Shown: piece by piece, positions 57,109-64,000 of the stretch
How the letters are laid out: each line of letters opens with the position of its first letter
Position numbering within the stretch: position 1 is the stretch's first letter
Assembly (NCBI RefSeq): GCF_963662805.1
Contig: NZ_OY759862.1
Location: 124,001-188,000, forward strand
Source of the DNA: an uncultured Cohaesibacter sp.
GTDB taxonomy: Bacteria; Pseudomonadota; Alphaproteobacteria; Rhizobiales; Cohaesibacteraceae
Direction: 5' to 3'
Length of the DNA: 64,000 bases
Made by a program: the position numbers and the translations under genes
Notes under the pieces: model-generated
The model's input: the letters and a program-made list of their open reading frames with translations, nothing else
The model's database searches: none
What the model was told of the DNA's origin: nothing

Positions 57109-58074
57109 ATGAAGATGAAATTCTTGGCCATTCTGGCCACTACAACAGTTCTTGCTGGCGGCGTTCAGGCTGCCGAAGTCATCTTCGCCCACGGCTCCAA
57201 TCCGGGCAACCCGCGCTATATCGCGGCCGAAAAATGGGCTGAGGAATATCAAGCCTGCACCGGCGGGGCCGACACGGTCAACGTGGCTGCATCCGCTACC
57301 ATGGGCAACGACGTTGAAATGCTGACCTCGGCGACTGCGGGCATCATTCAGATCACGGCAAACTCGCAAGGTGCAATGTCCCAGATCGTGCCCGAAATCG
57401 GTCTGCTCGGTCTGCCTTTCTTGTTTGATGACCTGCCGTCTGCATGGAAAGTGCTCGACGGTGATGTCGGAAAGATGCTCGACGAACGTGCCCAGACCGC
57501 AGGCCTGAAGATTCTCGGATTCTGGGACAACGGTATCCGCAATATCACCCATGTTTCCAAGGCTGTTCCCAATCCTGCTGATATCAAGGGCATGAAAATC
57601 CGCACCCCGCCGGATCAGATGACCGTCGATATCTTCGAGGCTCTTGGCGCAGCTCCTGCTCCTCTTGCCTGGTCGGAACTCCCAAGCGCCCTGCAGGCCG
57701 GCGTCTTTGACGGTCAGGAAAACCCGCTGACCAACATCTATTCGGCCAAGCTACACACCATCACGCCGTTCGTCTCGATGAGTGGTCACAAATACGAAAC
57801 CACGCCGATCGTGGCGGGCCTCGGATGGTGGCAATCTGCCGACGAAACGACCAAGAAATGCGCGGTTGAAGCCACCAAGAAGGCTGGCGAATTGCAGCGC
57901 AAGCTGTCACAAGAAGGCGACGAAACCCTGCGTCCGAAAATGGAAGCGGAAGGGGCAACCTTCACCGAAGTTGACAAGAAGGCCTATCAGGAAGCAACGG
58001 CATCCGTTTATGACAAATATGCCGAAACCTATCCTGAGCTCGTAAAAGCCCTCAAGGAAGCGGTAGGTCACTGA
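57109..58074 (+). CDS. dctP: TRAP substrate-binding protein (DctP), system 2
   Basis: A 321-residue periplasmic binding protein. Signal peptide MKMKFLAILATTTVLAGGVQA-AE. Ligand region IKGMKIRTPPDQMTVDIFEALGAAPAPLAWSELPSA and LQAGVFDGQENPLTN; the Arg in MKIRTPP is the usual carboxylate anchor. GAGGGAGG precedes the ATG. It differs from DctP of system 1 in ligand-pocket sequence, so another substrate is likely. Confidence 0.9.
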   Translation: MKMKFLAILATTTVLAGGVQAAEVIFAHGSNPGNPRYIAAEKWAEEYQACTGGADTVNVAASATMGNDVEMLTSATAGIIQITANSQGAMSQIVPEIGLLGLPFLFDDLPSAWKVLDGDVGKMLDERAQTAGLKILGFWDNGIRNITHVSKAVPNPADIKGMKIRTPPDQMTVDIFEALGAAPAPLAWSELPSALQAGVFDGQENPLTNIYSAKLHTITPFVSMSGHKYETTPIVAGLGWWQSADETTKKCAVEATKKAGELQRKLSQEGDETLRPKMEAEGATFTEVDKKAYQEATASVYDKYAETYPELVKALKEAVGH

Positions 58075-58646
58075 TGAACGCCGCCACCCCAATCGAAACC
58101 GGTGGCAGCAGGAGGGAGGGACAGGTGCCCTTCCTCCGGTTTCTCGATACCGTGATCGATCTGCTCGAGGGCACAGGCAAGCTCGTTGCTGCGGCTTGCC
58201 TCACCTTCATGTTCGTGGCTCTGCTTGTCAATGTGGTGCTGCGATATGCTTTTGGCTCTGGCATCGCCTGGGCTTATGAAATCCATGCAGTCCTGTTGCC
58301 CTGGCTTGTCTCTGGCGGGATCGTCATCGCCTCCGCCCGTGGTCGCCATATCGCGATTTCTCTTGCCTCCGACATGTTGCAGAACACACCTCGCCGTGTG
58401 TTGCTCATCGTCATCCAGCTGATCATCCTGATCATCGCCATAGGCGTACTCTGGTCCAGCCAGCCCATTCTGCGAGCCTCCAAGTTCCAGTCTCTCTCGA
58501 CCCTCGGTATCAAGCAGATATGGGGCTATTCCGCCCTCGTCTATGCCTTCGCGGCCATTGCGATCGTGGCCGCCTGCGAGACTCTGCGCCTGATCGGCGG
58601 GGTTGATATCGACCAATCCGCTCCTCAAGACAGCAGCCTCAGCTAA
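58074..58646 (+). CDS. dctQ: TRAP transporter small permease (DctQ), system 2
   Basis: A 190-residue, four-TM subunit. AWAYEIHAVLLPWLVSGGIVIASARGRHIAISLASDML is the conserved loop-helix region of the family (shown in parts AWAYEIHAVLLPW and ASARGRHIAISL). Start overlaps the dctP stop (TGATG). The N-terminal 25 residues are polar and Arg/Gly-rich. Confidence 0.88.
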   Translation: MNAATPIETGGSRREGQVPFLRFLDTVIDLLEGTGKLVAAACLTFMFVALLVNVVLRYAFGSGIAWAYEIHAVLLPWLVSGGIVIASARGRHIAISLASDMLQNTPRRVLLIVIQLIILIIAIGVLWSSQPILRASKFQSLSTLGIKQIWGYSALVYAFAAIAIVAACETLRLIGGVDIDQSAPQDSSLS

Positions 58647-58658
58647 CGGAGAAATACA

Positions 58659-59915
58659 ATGTCGATTACCATGATCTGGGGCTTCTTCCTGCTGCTGGCA
58701 CTGGCTGTTCCTGTTGGCTATGCCATGCTCGGCGGGGTCGGCGCAGCGCTGTTTTTCGAAGGCAAGTCACTGGCCGTCATCATGCAACGGCTCTACACGC
58801 CAACACAGAGTTTCCCGATGCTTGCCATCCCCTTCTTCATCATGGCAGGCAGCCTGATGATGTCCGGCAAGTTCGGTGTCTATCTGGTCAACATCGCCCG
58901 CCTTCTGGTGGGCAATTTCAAGGGTGGTCTCGGGCAGGTCTCGATCATCGGATCGGTCATGTTTGGCGGCGTTTCTGGCTCAGCAGTGGCTGACGCGACC
59001 GCGCTTGGTACCGCTTTGATCCCTGTTCAGCTGCGAGAGGGTTATCCCAAGGGCTTTGCCGCAGCCATCAACTCCGCGTCGTCAACTGTGTCCGTCCTCA
59101 TCCCGCCGTCCATCCCGCTCATTCTCTACGGCCTCGTCTCCAACGTCTCCATCATCGATCTGTTCATTGCAGGCATCCTCCCCGGTCTGCTTCTGGGCTT
59201 CGGCATGTTCATCGCCGTCTGGCTGGTCGCTCGCGCCCGCAATCTGCCCCGCGCACCCCTCGAGGGCGGCTTCAAGGCCTTCAAACACCAGATCATTGTT
59301 GCCATGCCCGCTCTCCTGATGCCGGTCTTCGTCATCGGAACCTTGCGCTTTGGCATTGCAACGCCCACCGAAGTCAGTGTCATGGCCGTGGCCTATGCTC
59401 TCATCGTCAGTGCCCTGATCTATCATGATCTCAGCTGGAAGACGCTCTGGTCGAGCACAACCCAGACCGCGATGATGACCGGTGCTGTCATGCTGATCAT
59501 CATGGCCTCCTCGGTCATGCAATGGCTGCTGACCGCTGAGCGTGTGCCGCAGAATCTGGCCTTGTGGGTTACGGCCTACTTCTCCGAACCCTGGATGATC
59601 ATTCTCGCGATGAATGTGGTGATGCTGATCGTCGGGGCCTTTCTTGACCTGCCTGCTGCCGTGCTGCTGCTCGGCCCGCTGTTCGTGGTCATCGGCGGCG
59701 CCATCGGGCTTGATCCGGTGCAACTTGGACTGATGATGGTGGTCAACCTGTCCATCGGACTCTACACTCCGCCGGTCGGCACGACCCTGTTCATCTCGGC
59801 GGCCATCGCCCGAACGGGCATCGGCTCGGTCATCCGGTCCCTGATGCCCTTCTATCTTGTCGCACTCGCTGTCCTGATGCTGATATCCTATGTCCCGGCG
59901 CTGACGATCTACTGA
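58659..59915 (+). CDS. dctM: TRAP transporter large permease (DctM), system 2
   Basis: A 418-residue channel subunit with about 12 TM segments. Blocks GGVSGSAVADATALGTALIPV, PPSIPLILYGLVSNVSIIDLF and LSIGLYTPPVGTTLFISAAIA. GGAG lies before the ATG, 12 bp after dctQ. Its stop overlaps the 3' end of the convergent LysR gene by 7 bp. Confidence 0.92.
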   Translation: MSITMIWGFFLLLALAVPVGYAMLGGVGAALFFEGKSLAVIMQRLYTPTQSFPMLAIPFFIMAGSLMMSGKFGVYLVNIARLLVGNFKGGLGQVSIIGSVMFGGVSGSAVADATALGTALIPVQLREGYPKGFAAAINSASSTVSVLIPPSIPLILYGLVSNVSIIDLFIAGILPGLLLGFGMFIAVWLVARARNLPRAPLEGGFKAFKHQIIVAMPALLMPVFVIGTLRFGIATPTEVSVMAVAYALIVSALIYHDLSWKTLWSSTTQTAMMTGAVMLIIMASSVMQWLLTAERVPQNLALWVTAYFSEPWMIILAMNVVMLIVGAFLDLPAAVLLLGPLFVVIGGAIGLDPVQLGLMMVVNLSIGLYTPPVGTTLFISAAIARTGIGSVIRSLMPFYLVALAVLMLISYVPALTIY

Positions 59916-60898
59916 TCGTCGGTTTGCCCGGCGCGGATCAGGCCCTTGCCGGTCTCCAGCCGGAAATCCAACCCGATCCTCTCCAGAAAGCCGCGGGTCA
60001 TGTCTTCATGCTCGCGGCATTCCTTTGTCAGCCACTCGGCAAAGCGATTGACGATCCGACGGTTGAAATGGCGTGGTGGGCAGACGAACCAATAGGCGGG
60101 AAACTCGACAACCGGAAAATCAAGGCAGAAGGGCACCAGCAGGCCGCTTTCCAGATCCGGCAGGCACAGGGTTACACTTTCCAGTGCCAGCCCACCGCCC
60201 TGCTTGGCCATCTCGATCGACATCGACGAACGATCAAAGCGCAACTGGTAATGCAGCTCGGGAATGTCGATGCTGTTCGACGCAAGCCATAGATCCCAGC
60301 GAAACAGGGTTTTGGCACTGTCGATCATGCGGGCGTGGTGAAGCTGTTCAATCGGATCGGGTGAGATCGCCTTCAATTCTTCCAGATACTCGGGACTGCA
60401 CATAGGCAGCACCAGATCGCTCATCACGCAGCGCTCTGCCAATCCGGCCCAGCCGCCGAGTCCGTAGCGGATGTCAAAGTCCACCGCTTCGGTCTCAAAC
60501 GAAGTGAAATCGGGCGCAGCGTCGACCCGCAGGCTCCATTCCGGATTCTGCGACAGGAAGCTGTAGATCCGTGGCCCGAGCAGACGCACGCCGAAACTTG
60601 GGCTGGTCCGCAGGATAAGTCCGCGCAGATCCCGCTGACGGGCGATGGCATTCCGGGCATTTCGAATGGCGCTGAAAGCCTGGGTCGTGGTCTGGAACAG
60701 ACGGTCCCCGTCTTCGGTGAGCATGAGTTTGCGCTTTTCACGTCGAAACAGCTGTACGCCGAACTGGGTTTCAAGCAGGCGAACCTGCTGGGATACGGCC
60801 GAGGGAGATACCCCCAGCTCCTCTGCGGCTTTGGTCACCGAGCCGAGCCGAGCAACCGCCTCAAAATATTCCGTCGCCTTGATGTTGATGTCACGCAT
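59909..60898 (-). CDS. LysR-type transcriptional regulator (GcvA-like)
   Basis: A 329-residue LTTR. The N-terminal HTH is ARLGSVTKAAEELGVSPSAVSQQVRLLETQFGVQLF, and the effector domain has ILRTSPSFGVRLLGPRIYSF and the ALESVTLCLPDLESGLLVPF pattern. It is convergent with the TRAP operon and likely controls the sugar locus. The longest motif is quoted in parts here: TKAAEELGVSPSAVSQQVRL. Confidence 0.88.
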   Translation of the reverse strand: MRDINIKATEYFEAVARLGSVTKAAEELGVSPSAVSQQVRLLETQFGVQLFRREKRKLMLTEDGDRLFQTTTQAFSAIRNARNAIARQRDLRGLILRTSPSFGVRLLGPRIYSFLSQNPEWSLRVDAAPDFTSFETEAVDFDIRYGLGGWAGLAERCVMSDLVLPMCSPEYLEELKAISPDPIEQLHHARMIDSAKTLFRWDLWLASNSIDIPELHYQLRFDRSSMSIEMAKQGGGLALESVTLCLPDLESGLLVPFCLDFPVVEFPAYWFVCPPRHFNRRIVNRFAEWLTKECREHEDMTRGFLERIGLDFRLETGKGLIRAGQTDDQ

Positions 60899-60987
60899 GG
60901 GTTGATTGAAGAGGAAGCCGAAGGGCTTTGCAAGACCTCCCTGCAGGCATTTGCCTGCCGAAAGCAGTTCTCCTCGTATTCTTGATG

Positions 60988-62313
60988 TCAGATCCTCGCT
61001 ATGCGGATGACCTGAGGCGTGTCCACAATGTGCCCATCCTGCTTGATCGCTTCGATGGCGTTGTGAATCCTGTTTTCAGTGGTTTCGTAGGTGATCAGGA
61101 TGATGTCCTGATGTTTACCCGTCCCCTTGAGTTCAGCATCCACTTTGAGCTTGGATCTCTTTTTGTGTTGGACAATGCTTTCCAGCGAGATTTCCTGCTC
61201 TGCCATCCGGGTTGCAATCGAGGCGAAAACGCCATGCAGATCGTTGACCCTCAGCCGAATATAATAGCCGCCTTTGTGGGCATAGATTTCCGACTTCTTG
61301 AAAGGATCAAGAGCTTCCACGGGGCGTCCGAGCGGCTTGACTTCCAGACCACGCGCCAGATCAATGATGTCGGCGATGACGGCAGAAGCGGTCGCGTCAC
61401 CCCCGGCCCCTGGCCCGGCCAGAGTGACAGATCCGATCGCATCACCATCGATGACAACGGCGTTCGTCACACCGGAAATCTGTGCGATAGAGGAATCCTT
61501 GGGCACCATGGTCGGGTGAACCCGCTGTTCAATCCCGGTCTGGGTCTTCTTGGCAACGCCGAGGAGCTTCACTCGATACCCCAATTCACTGGCTGCCGAG
61601 ATGTCCGCCGACGTGATATTGGTGATGCCTTCGATCGTGACGGACTCGCTGTCGATCTCCGTGCCGAACGCCAGACTGGTCAGAATGGTCAGCTTATGTG
61701 CCGTATCATTGCCTTCCACATCGAAGGTCGGGTCCGCTTCCGCATAGCCGAGACGCTGTGCATCCTTCAGACACTCGTCAAATGAGAGACCTTCCTCTTC
61801 CATGCGTGTGAGGATGTAATTGCAGGTCCCGTTCATGATCCCGTAGATGCGGCTGATGGAATTGGCGGTCATGCTCTCGCGCACGGCCTTGATAACCGGT
61901 ATGCCGCCAGCAACCGCTGCTTCAAAATTCAGGGCGACGCCGTTCGCTTCGGCCCGCCGGGCCAGTGCATTGCCATGCTTGGCAATCAGGGCCTTGTTCG
62001 CGGTGACCACATGTTTGCCCGCTTCGATGGCTGCGCGCACCGAGGCTTCGGCTGAGCCGCTATCCCCGCCGATCAATTCGACGAACACGTCGATATCGTC
62101 ACTTTTTGCCAGAGCGACCGGGTCGTCATACCAATGAAAATTGGACAGATCGATTCCGCGATCCTTGGTCCTGCTGCGCGCCGAAATAGCGCGAACGTCA
62201 ATGGCGAGGCCCGCTTTCTCTGCGATATTTGTTTGCATGGAAACGAGGCGTTTCAAGGCTGAAATACCTACGGTACCAAGACCGGCAAGGCCAATTTTCA
62301 ACGTATGGCTCAT
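60988..62313 (-). CDS. hom: Homoserine dehydrogenase
   Basis: A 441-residue enzyme. NAD-binding KIGLAGLGTVGISALKRL, HSD core GIMNGTCNYILTRMEEEGLSFDE and FDVEGNDTAHKL (catalytic Asp/Lys), and a C-terminal ACT domain (YYIRLRVNDLHGVFASIATR). It makes homoserine from aspartate semialdehyde, the branch point to threonine and methionine; the ACT domain fits threonine feedback. The start MSHTLKIG at 62313 agrees with the family; the ORF extends 53 codons further without signal. Confidence 0.92.
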   Translation of the reverse strand: MSHTLKIGLAGLGTVGISALKRLVSMQTNIAEKAGLAIDVRAISARSRTKDRGIDLSNFHWYDDPVALAKSDDIDVFVELIGGDSGSAEASVRAAIEAGKHVVTANKALIAKHGNALARRAEANGVALNFEAAVAGGIPVIKAVRESMTANSISRIYGIMNGTCNYILTRMEEEGLSFDECLKDAQRLGYAEADPTFDVEGNDTAHKLTILTSLAFGTEIDSESVTIEGITNITSADISAASELGYRVKLLGVAKKTQTGIEQRVHPTMVPKDSSIAQISGVTNAVVIDGDAIGSVTLAGPGAGGDATASAVIADIIDLARGLEVKPLGRPVEALDPFKKSEIYAHKGGYYIRLRVNDLHGVFASIATRMAEQEISLESIVQHKKRSKLKVDAELKGTGKHQDIILITYETTENRIHNAIEAIKQDGHIVDTPQVIRIARI

Positions 62314-62772
62314 TGATTTGAATGTCCGCTCTATTTTCAAGTCGTGGTTGCGAGAAGCTTTGAATAGTTCGCATGCAAATGCATGACAATCTCTATGCAG
62401 CAGGGCTTCCGTGCTGAGCAATACGGGACAACAGGCCCCTTCACAAGAGAGATCTTCATTTTGTTTTGTCACTTACAAAACAACACCCATTCAATATTTG
62501 AGAATTTGTATTTCCGGCAATAAGGACTTGCGGGTCGTTCATAACGAAGTCTGGTGCCAACTTCCTCTGGTCTTGTTTTCCACAAAGTTGCTTGGCCGAA
62601 TAATCTTGGTTCCGATCGGTCGACCGCGCCAGTCGCCTTGGTGTTGTAACTGTGCCCCCTAAATTTGCATGTAACAGATGACCCGGCTGCGTTAGAGTTT
62701 TATCGACAAACAGACACGATCAACTCTCTCATTCTTGTTCTCAATCGCAGTTGCTCAAATGCAGTGCGTCTG
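62314..62772. other. Intergenic between hom and aspA
   Basis: No gene seen. It contains the divergent promoters of hom (minus) and aspA (plus). One short hairpin-like stretch is not distinctive. Confidence 0.35.
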
Positions 62773-64000
62773 GTGATCCCCTTGAAACATTCAGAGGCCA
62801 AGTCACGGACATCCGGCAATCGGATCGAGCATGACTCTCTTGGCGAATTGGAAATTCCCTTCGACGCCTTGTATGGCATCCATGCCGTACGGGCACGCCA
62901 AAATTTCCGCATTTCAGATGTTCCGGTTTCTGACTTCCCCGAACTCATCCGTGCATTGGCAATGGTCAAGAAGGCGGCGGCTTTCACAAACCAGAGGCTT
63001 GGCGTTCTGCCTGCCGACAAGGCGGACGCAATTGCGGCTGCCTGTGAAGACCTGATCGAGGGTCAACACCACGATCATTTCATCGTGGACATGATACAGG
63101 GCGGCGCTGGCACCTCGACCAACATGAATGCCAACGAGGTCATCGCCAATCTTGCCCTCAAGCGGCTCGGGAGAGATCTCGGAGACTATGGCAATTTGCA
63201 TCCCAACGACGACGTGAACAAGTCGCAATCGACAAATGATGTCTATCCCACGGCCCTGCGCCTCGCGATCCTGCTGAACATGGAGGTCTTCTCGTTCGAG
63301 CATCGGCGTCTGGCTGAGGCATTCGAGGGCAAGGCCATCGCGTTTGATGCCATCAGCAAGATCGGTCGCACCCAGCTTCAGGATGCCGTGCCCATGACCT
63401 TGGGGCAGGAATTCAGATCCTTTTCCAGGACAATAGAAGAGGATGTGGAACGGTTGAAGGACGTGTCCCGCCTGTTGCTTGAGGTCAATCTGGGTGGCAC
63501 AGCCATCGGGACCAGCGTCAATGTGCCTGATCAATATACGGCGATGGCGGTCGCTCAACTGGCGCAGATTTCGGGCTTCCCCTTTGTCTCTGCCAGCAAT
63601 CTGGTCGAGGCATCATCCGATCTGGGTGCGTTCGTCGCCTTTTCGGGAATCCTGAAAAGAATTGCCGTCAAACTGTCGAAAATCTGCAACGATCTGCGCC
63701 TGCTGAGCTCCGGCCCTCGCTCCGGGATTGGAGAGATCCGTCTTCCTGCCGTTCAGGCCGGCTCTTCGATCATGCCGGGCAAGGTAAACCCCGTCATTCC
63801 CGAGGTCGTCAACCAGGTTGCCTATCAGGTGATCGGCAACGATTTGTCGGTCACTCTGGCAGCAGAAGCCGGGCAATTGCAGCTCAATGCAATGGAGCCG
63901 GTGGCCATCTACAATATCCTGCAGTCGATGCGGCTGCTCAAACGCGCCATGGCCACGCTGACGGACCGGTGTGTTCTGGGTATTGAAGCCGATCAGCAGC
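62773..64000 (+). CDS. aspA: Aspartate ammonia-lyase, partial at window end
   Basis: About 409 residues visible, cut by the window end. It deaminates aspartate to fumarate. Family marks are RIEHDSLGELEIPFDALYG, GGAGTSTNMNANEVIAN, the signature GSSIMPGKVNP (flexible Ser loop) and Lys/Asn positions in HPNDDVNKSQSTNDVYPT. No ATG lies in front of RIEHD in this frame: GTG at 62773, GTG at 62764 or TTG at 62782 are options, so the exact start is uncertain. It is divergent from hom, both acting on the aspartate pool. Confidence 0.88.
   Translation, partial: MIPLKHSEAKSRTSGNRIEHDSLGELEIPFDALYGIHAVRARQNFRISDVPVSDFPELIRALAMVKKAAAFTNQRLGVLPADKADAIAAACEDLIEGQHHDHFIVDMIQGGAGTSTNMNANEVIANLALKRLGRDLGDYGNLHPNDDVNKSQSTNDVYPTALRLAILLNMEVFSFEHRRLAEAFEGKAIAFDAISKIGRTQLQDAVPMTLGQEFRSFSRTIEEDVERLKDVSRLLLEVNLGGTAIGTSVNVPDQYTAMAVAQLAQISGFPFVSASNLVEASSDLGAFVAFSGILKRIAVKLSKICNDLRLLSSGPRSGIGEIRLPAVQAGSSIMPGKVNPVIPEVVNQVAYQVIGNDLSVTLAAEAGQLQLNAMEPVAIYNILQSMRLLKRAMATLTDRCVLGIEADQQ

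Noticed and set aside
1..64000. CRISPR array, tRNA or rRNA gene
   Set aside because: I saw no regularly spaced direct repeats and no cloverleaf or rRNA-like segments anywhere in the window.

Overview
The window looks like a chromosome segment of a marine-type alphaproteobacterium, most likely of the Hyphomicrobiales (Rhizobiales). Protein resemblance, two TRAP carboxylate/sugar transporters and the moderately high GC of the core genes suggest this; no rRNA or tRNA gene is present to confirm it. About 35.5 kb of the 64 kb is one Mu-like (transposable) prophage. The remainder is host metabolism broken up by remnants of other mobile elements.

Prophage (about 100 to 35,600), read right to left on the minus strand. 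A LexA/S24-type repressor (34771-35433, plus strand) faces a Ner-like regulator across an operator region. The early block follows: small proteins, MuA transposase, MuB ATPase, winged-helix and Cys-rich small proteins, DUF3164, GemA and a Mor/C-family activator. An extra low-GC gene (DUF4041 plus a GIY-YIG-like domain) sits between Mor and the lysis block. Then come muramidase, 3TM holin, DUF1804 small terminase, large terminase, DUF935 portal, a MuF protein fused to a nuclease-toxin-like domain, gpG, protease with a nested scaffold, decoration protein, major capsid, connector proteins, tail sheath, tube, chaperone with a -1 frameshift extension, tape measure, gpU, gpX, an SGNH lipoprotein, gpD and gpV. 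After gpV the reading frames break, and no further baseplate or tail-fibre gene is seen before the window ends. A palindrome (GGAACAGTTCC followed by GGCG) recurs four times in one orientation. Its copies lie upstream of the lysis gene, the protease and the tail genes, which matches the layout of Mu's C-activated late promoters.

Cargo inside the prophage (about 12.2-18.0 kb). Between gpG and the protease, the minus-strand late operon is interrupted by a plus-strand island. It holds an IS1182-type insertion sequence, a transglutaminase-like protein, two cold-shock proteins, a small basic protein, a membrane protein and a secreted protein built from eight Cys/Trp repeats.

Element remnant (35.6-37.6 kb). 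The first 19 codons of a tyrosine integrase, a truncated DUF2493-family gene and a RES/Xre toxin-antitoxin pair lie against the 3' end of the ETF-ubiquinone oxidoreductase gene. That gene has lost its usual C-terminal end and reads on into the element.

Metabolic region (37.4-64 kb). First is a 2-hydroxyacid locus: FAD dehydrogenase, DHDPS-family aldolase, TRAP transporter, divergent XRE-cupin regulator and FMN hydroxyacid oxidase, with a perfect operator-like palindrome between the divergent units. A decayed IS3-family element and a second IS remnant bracket a Tat-exported esterase and a Sel1-repeat protein. Next is a sugar-type locus: a D-2-hydroxyacid dehydrogenase/transketolase operon divergent from a split transketolase (N-subunit frameshifted), an SDR and a second TRAP transporter, with a convergent LysR regulator. 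The window ends with homoserine dehydrogenase and a partial aspartate ammonia-lyase. Starts were chosen from visible Shine-Dalgarno sequences where possible; all functional names rest on motif recognition, not on database searches.
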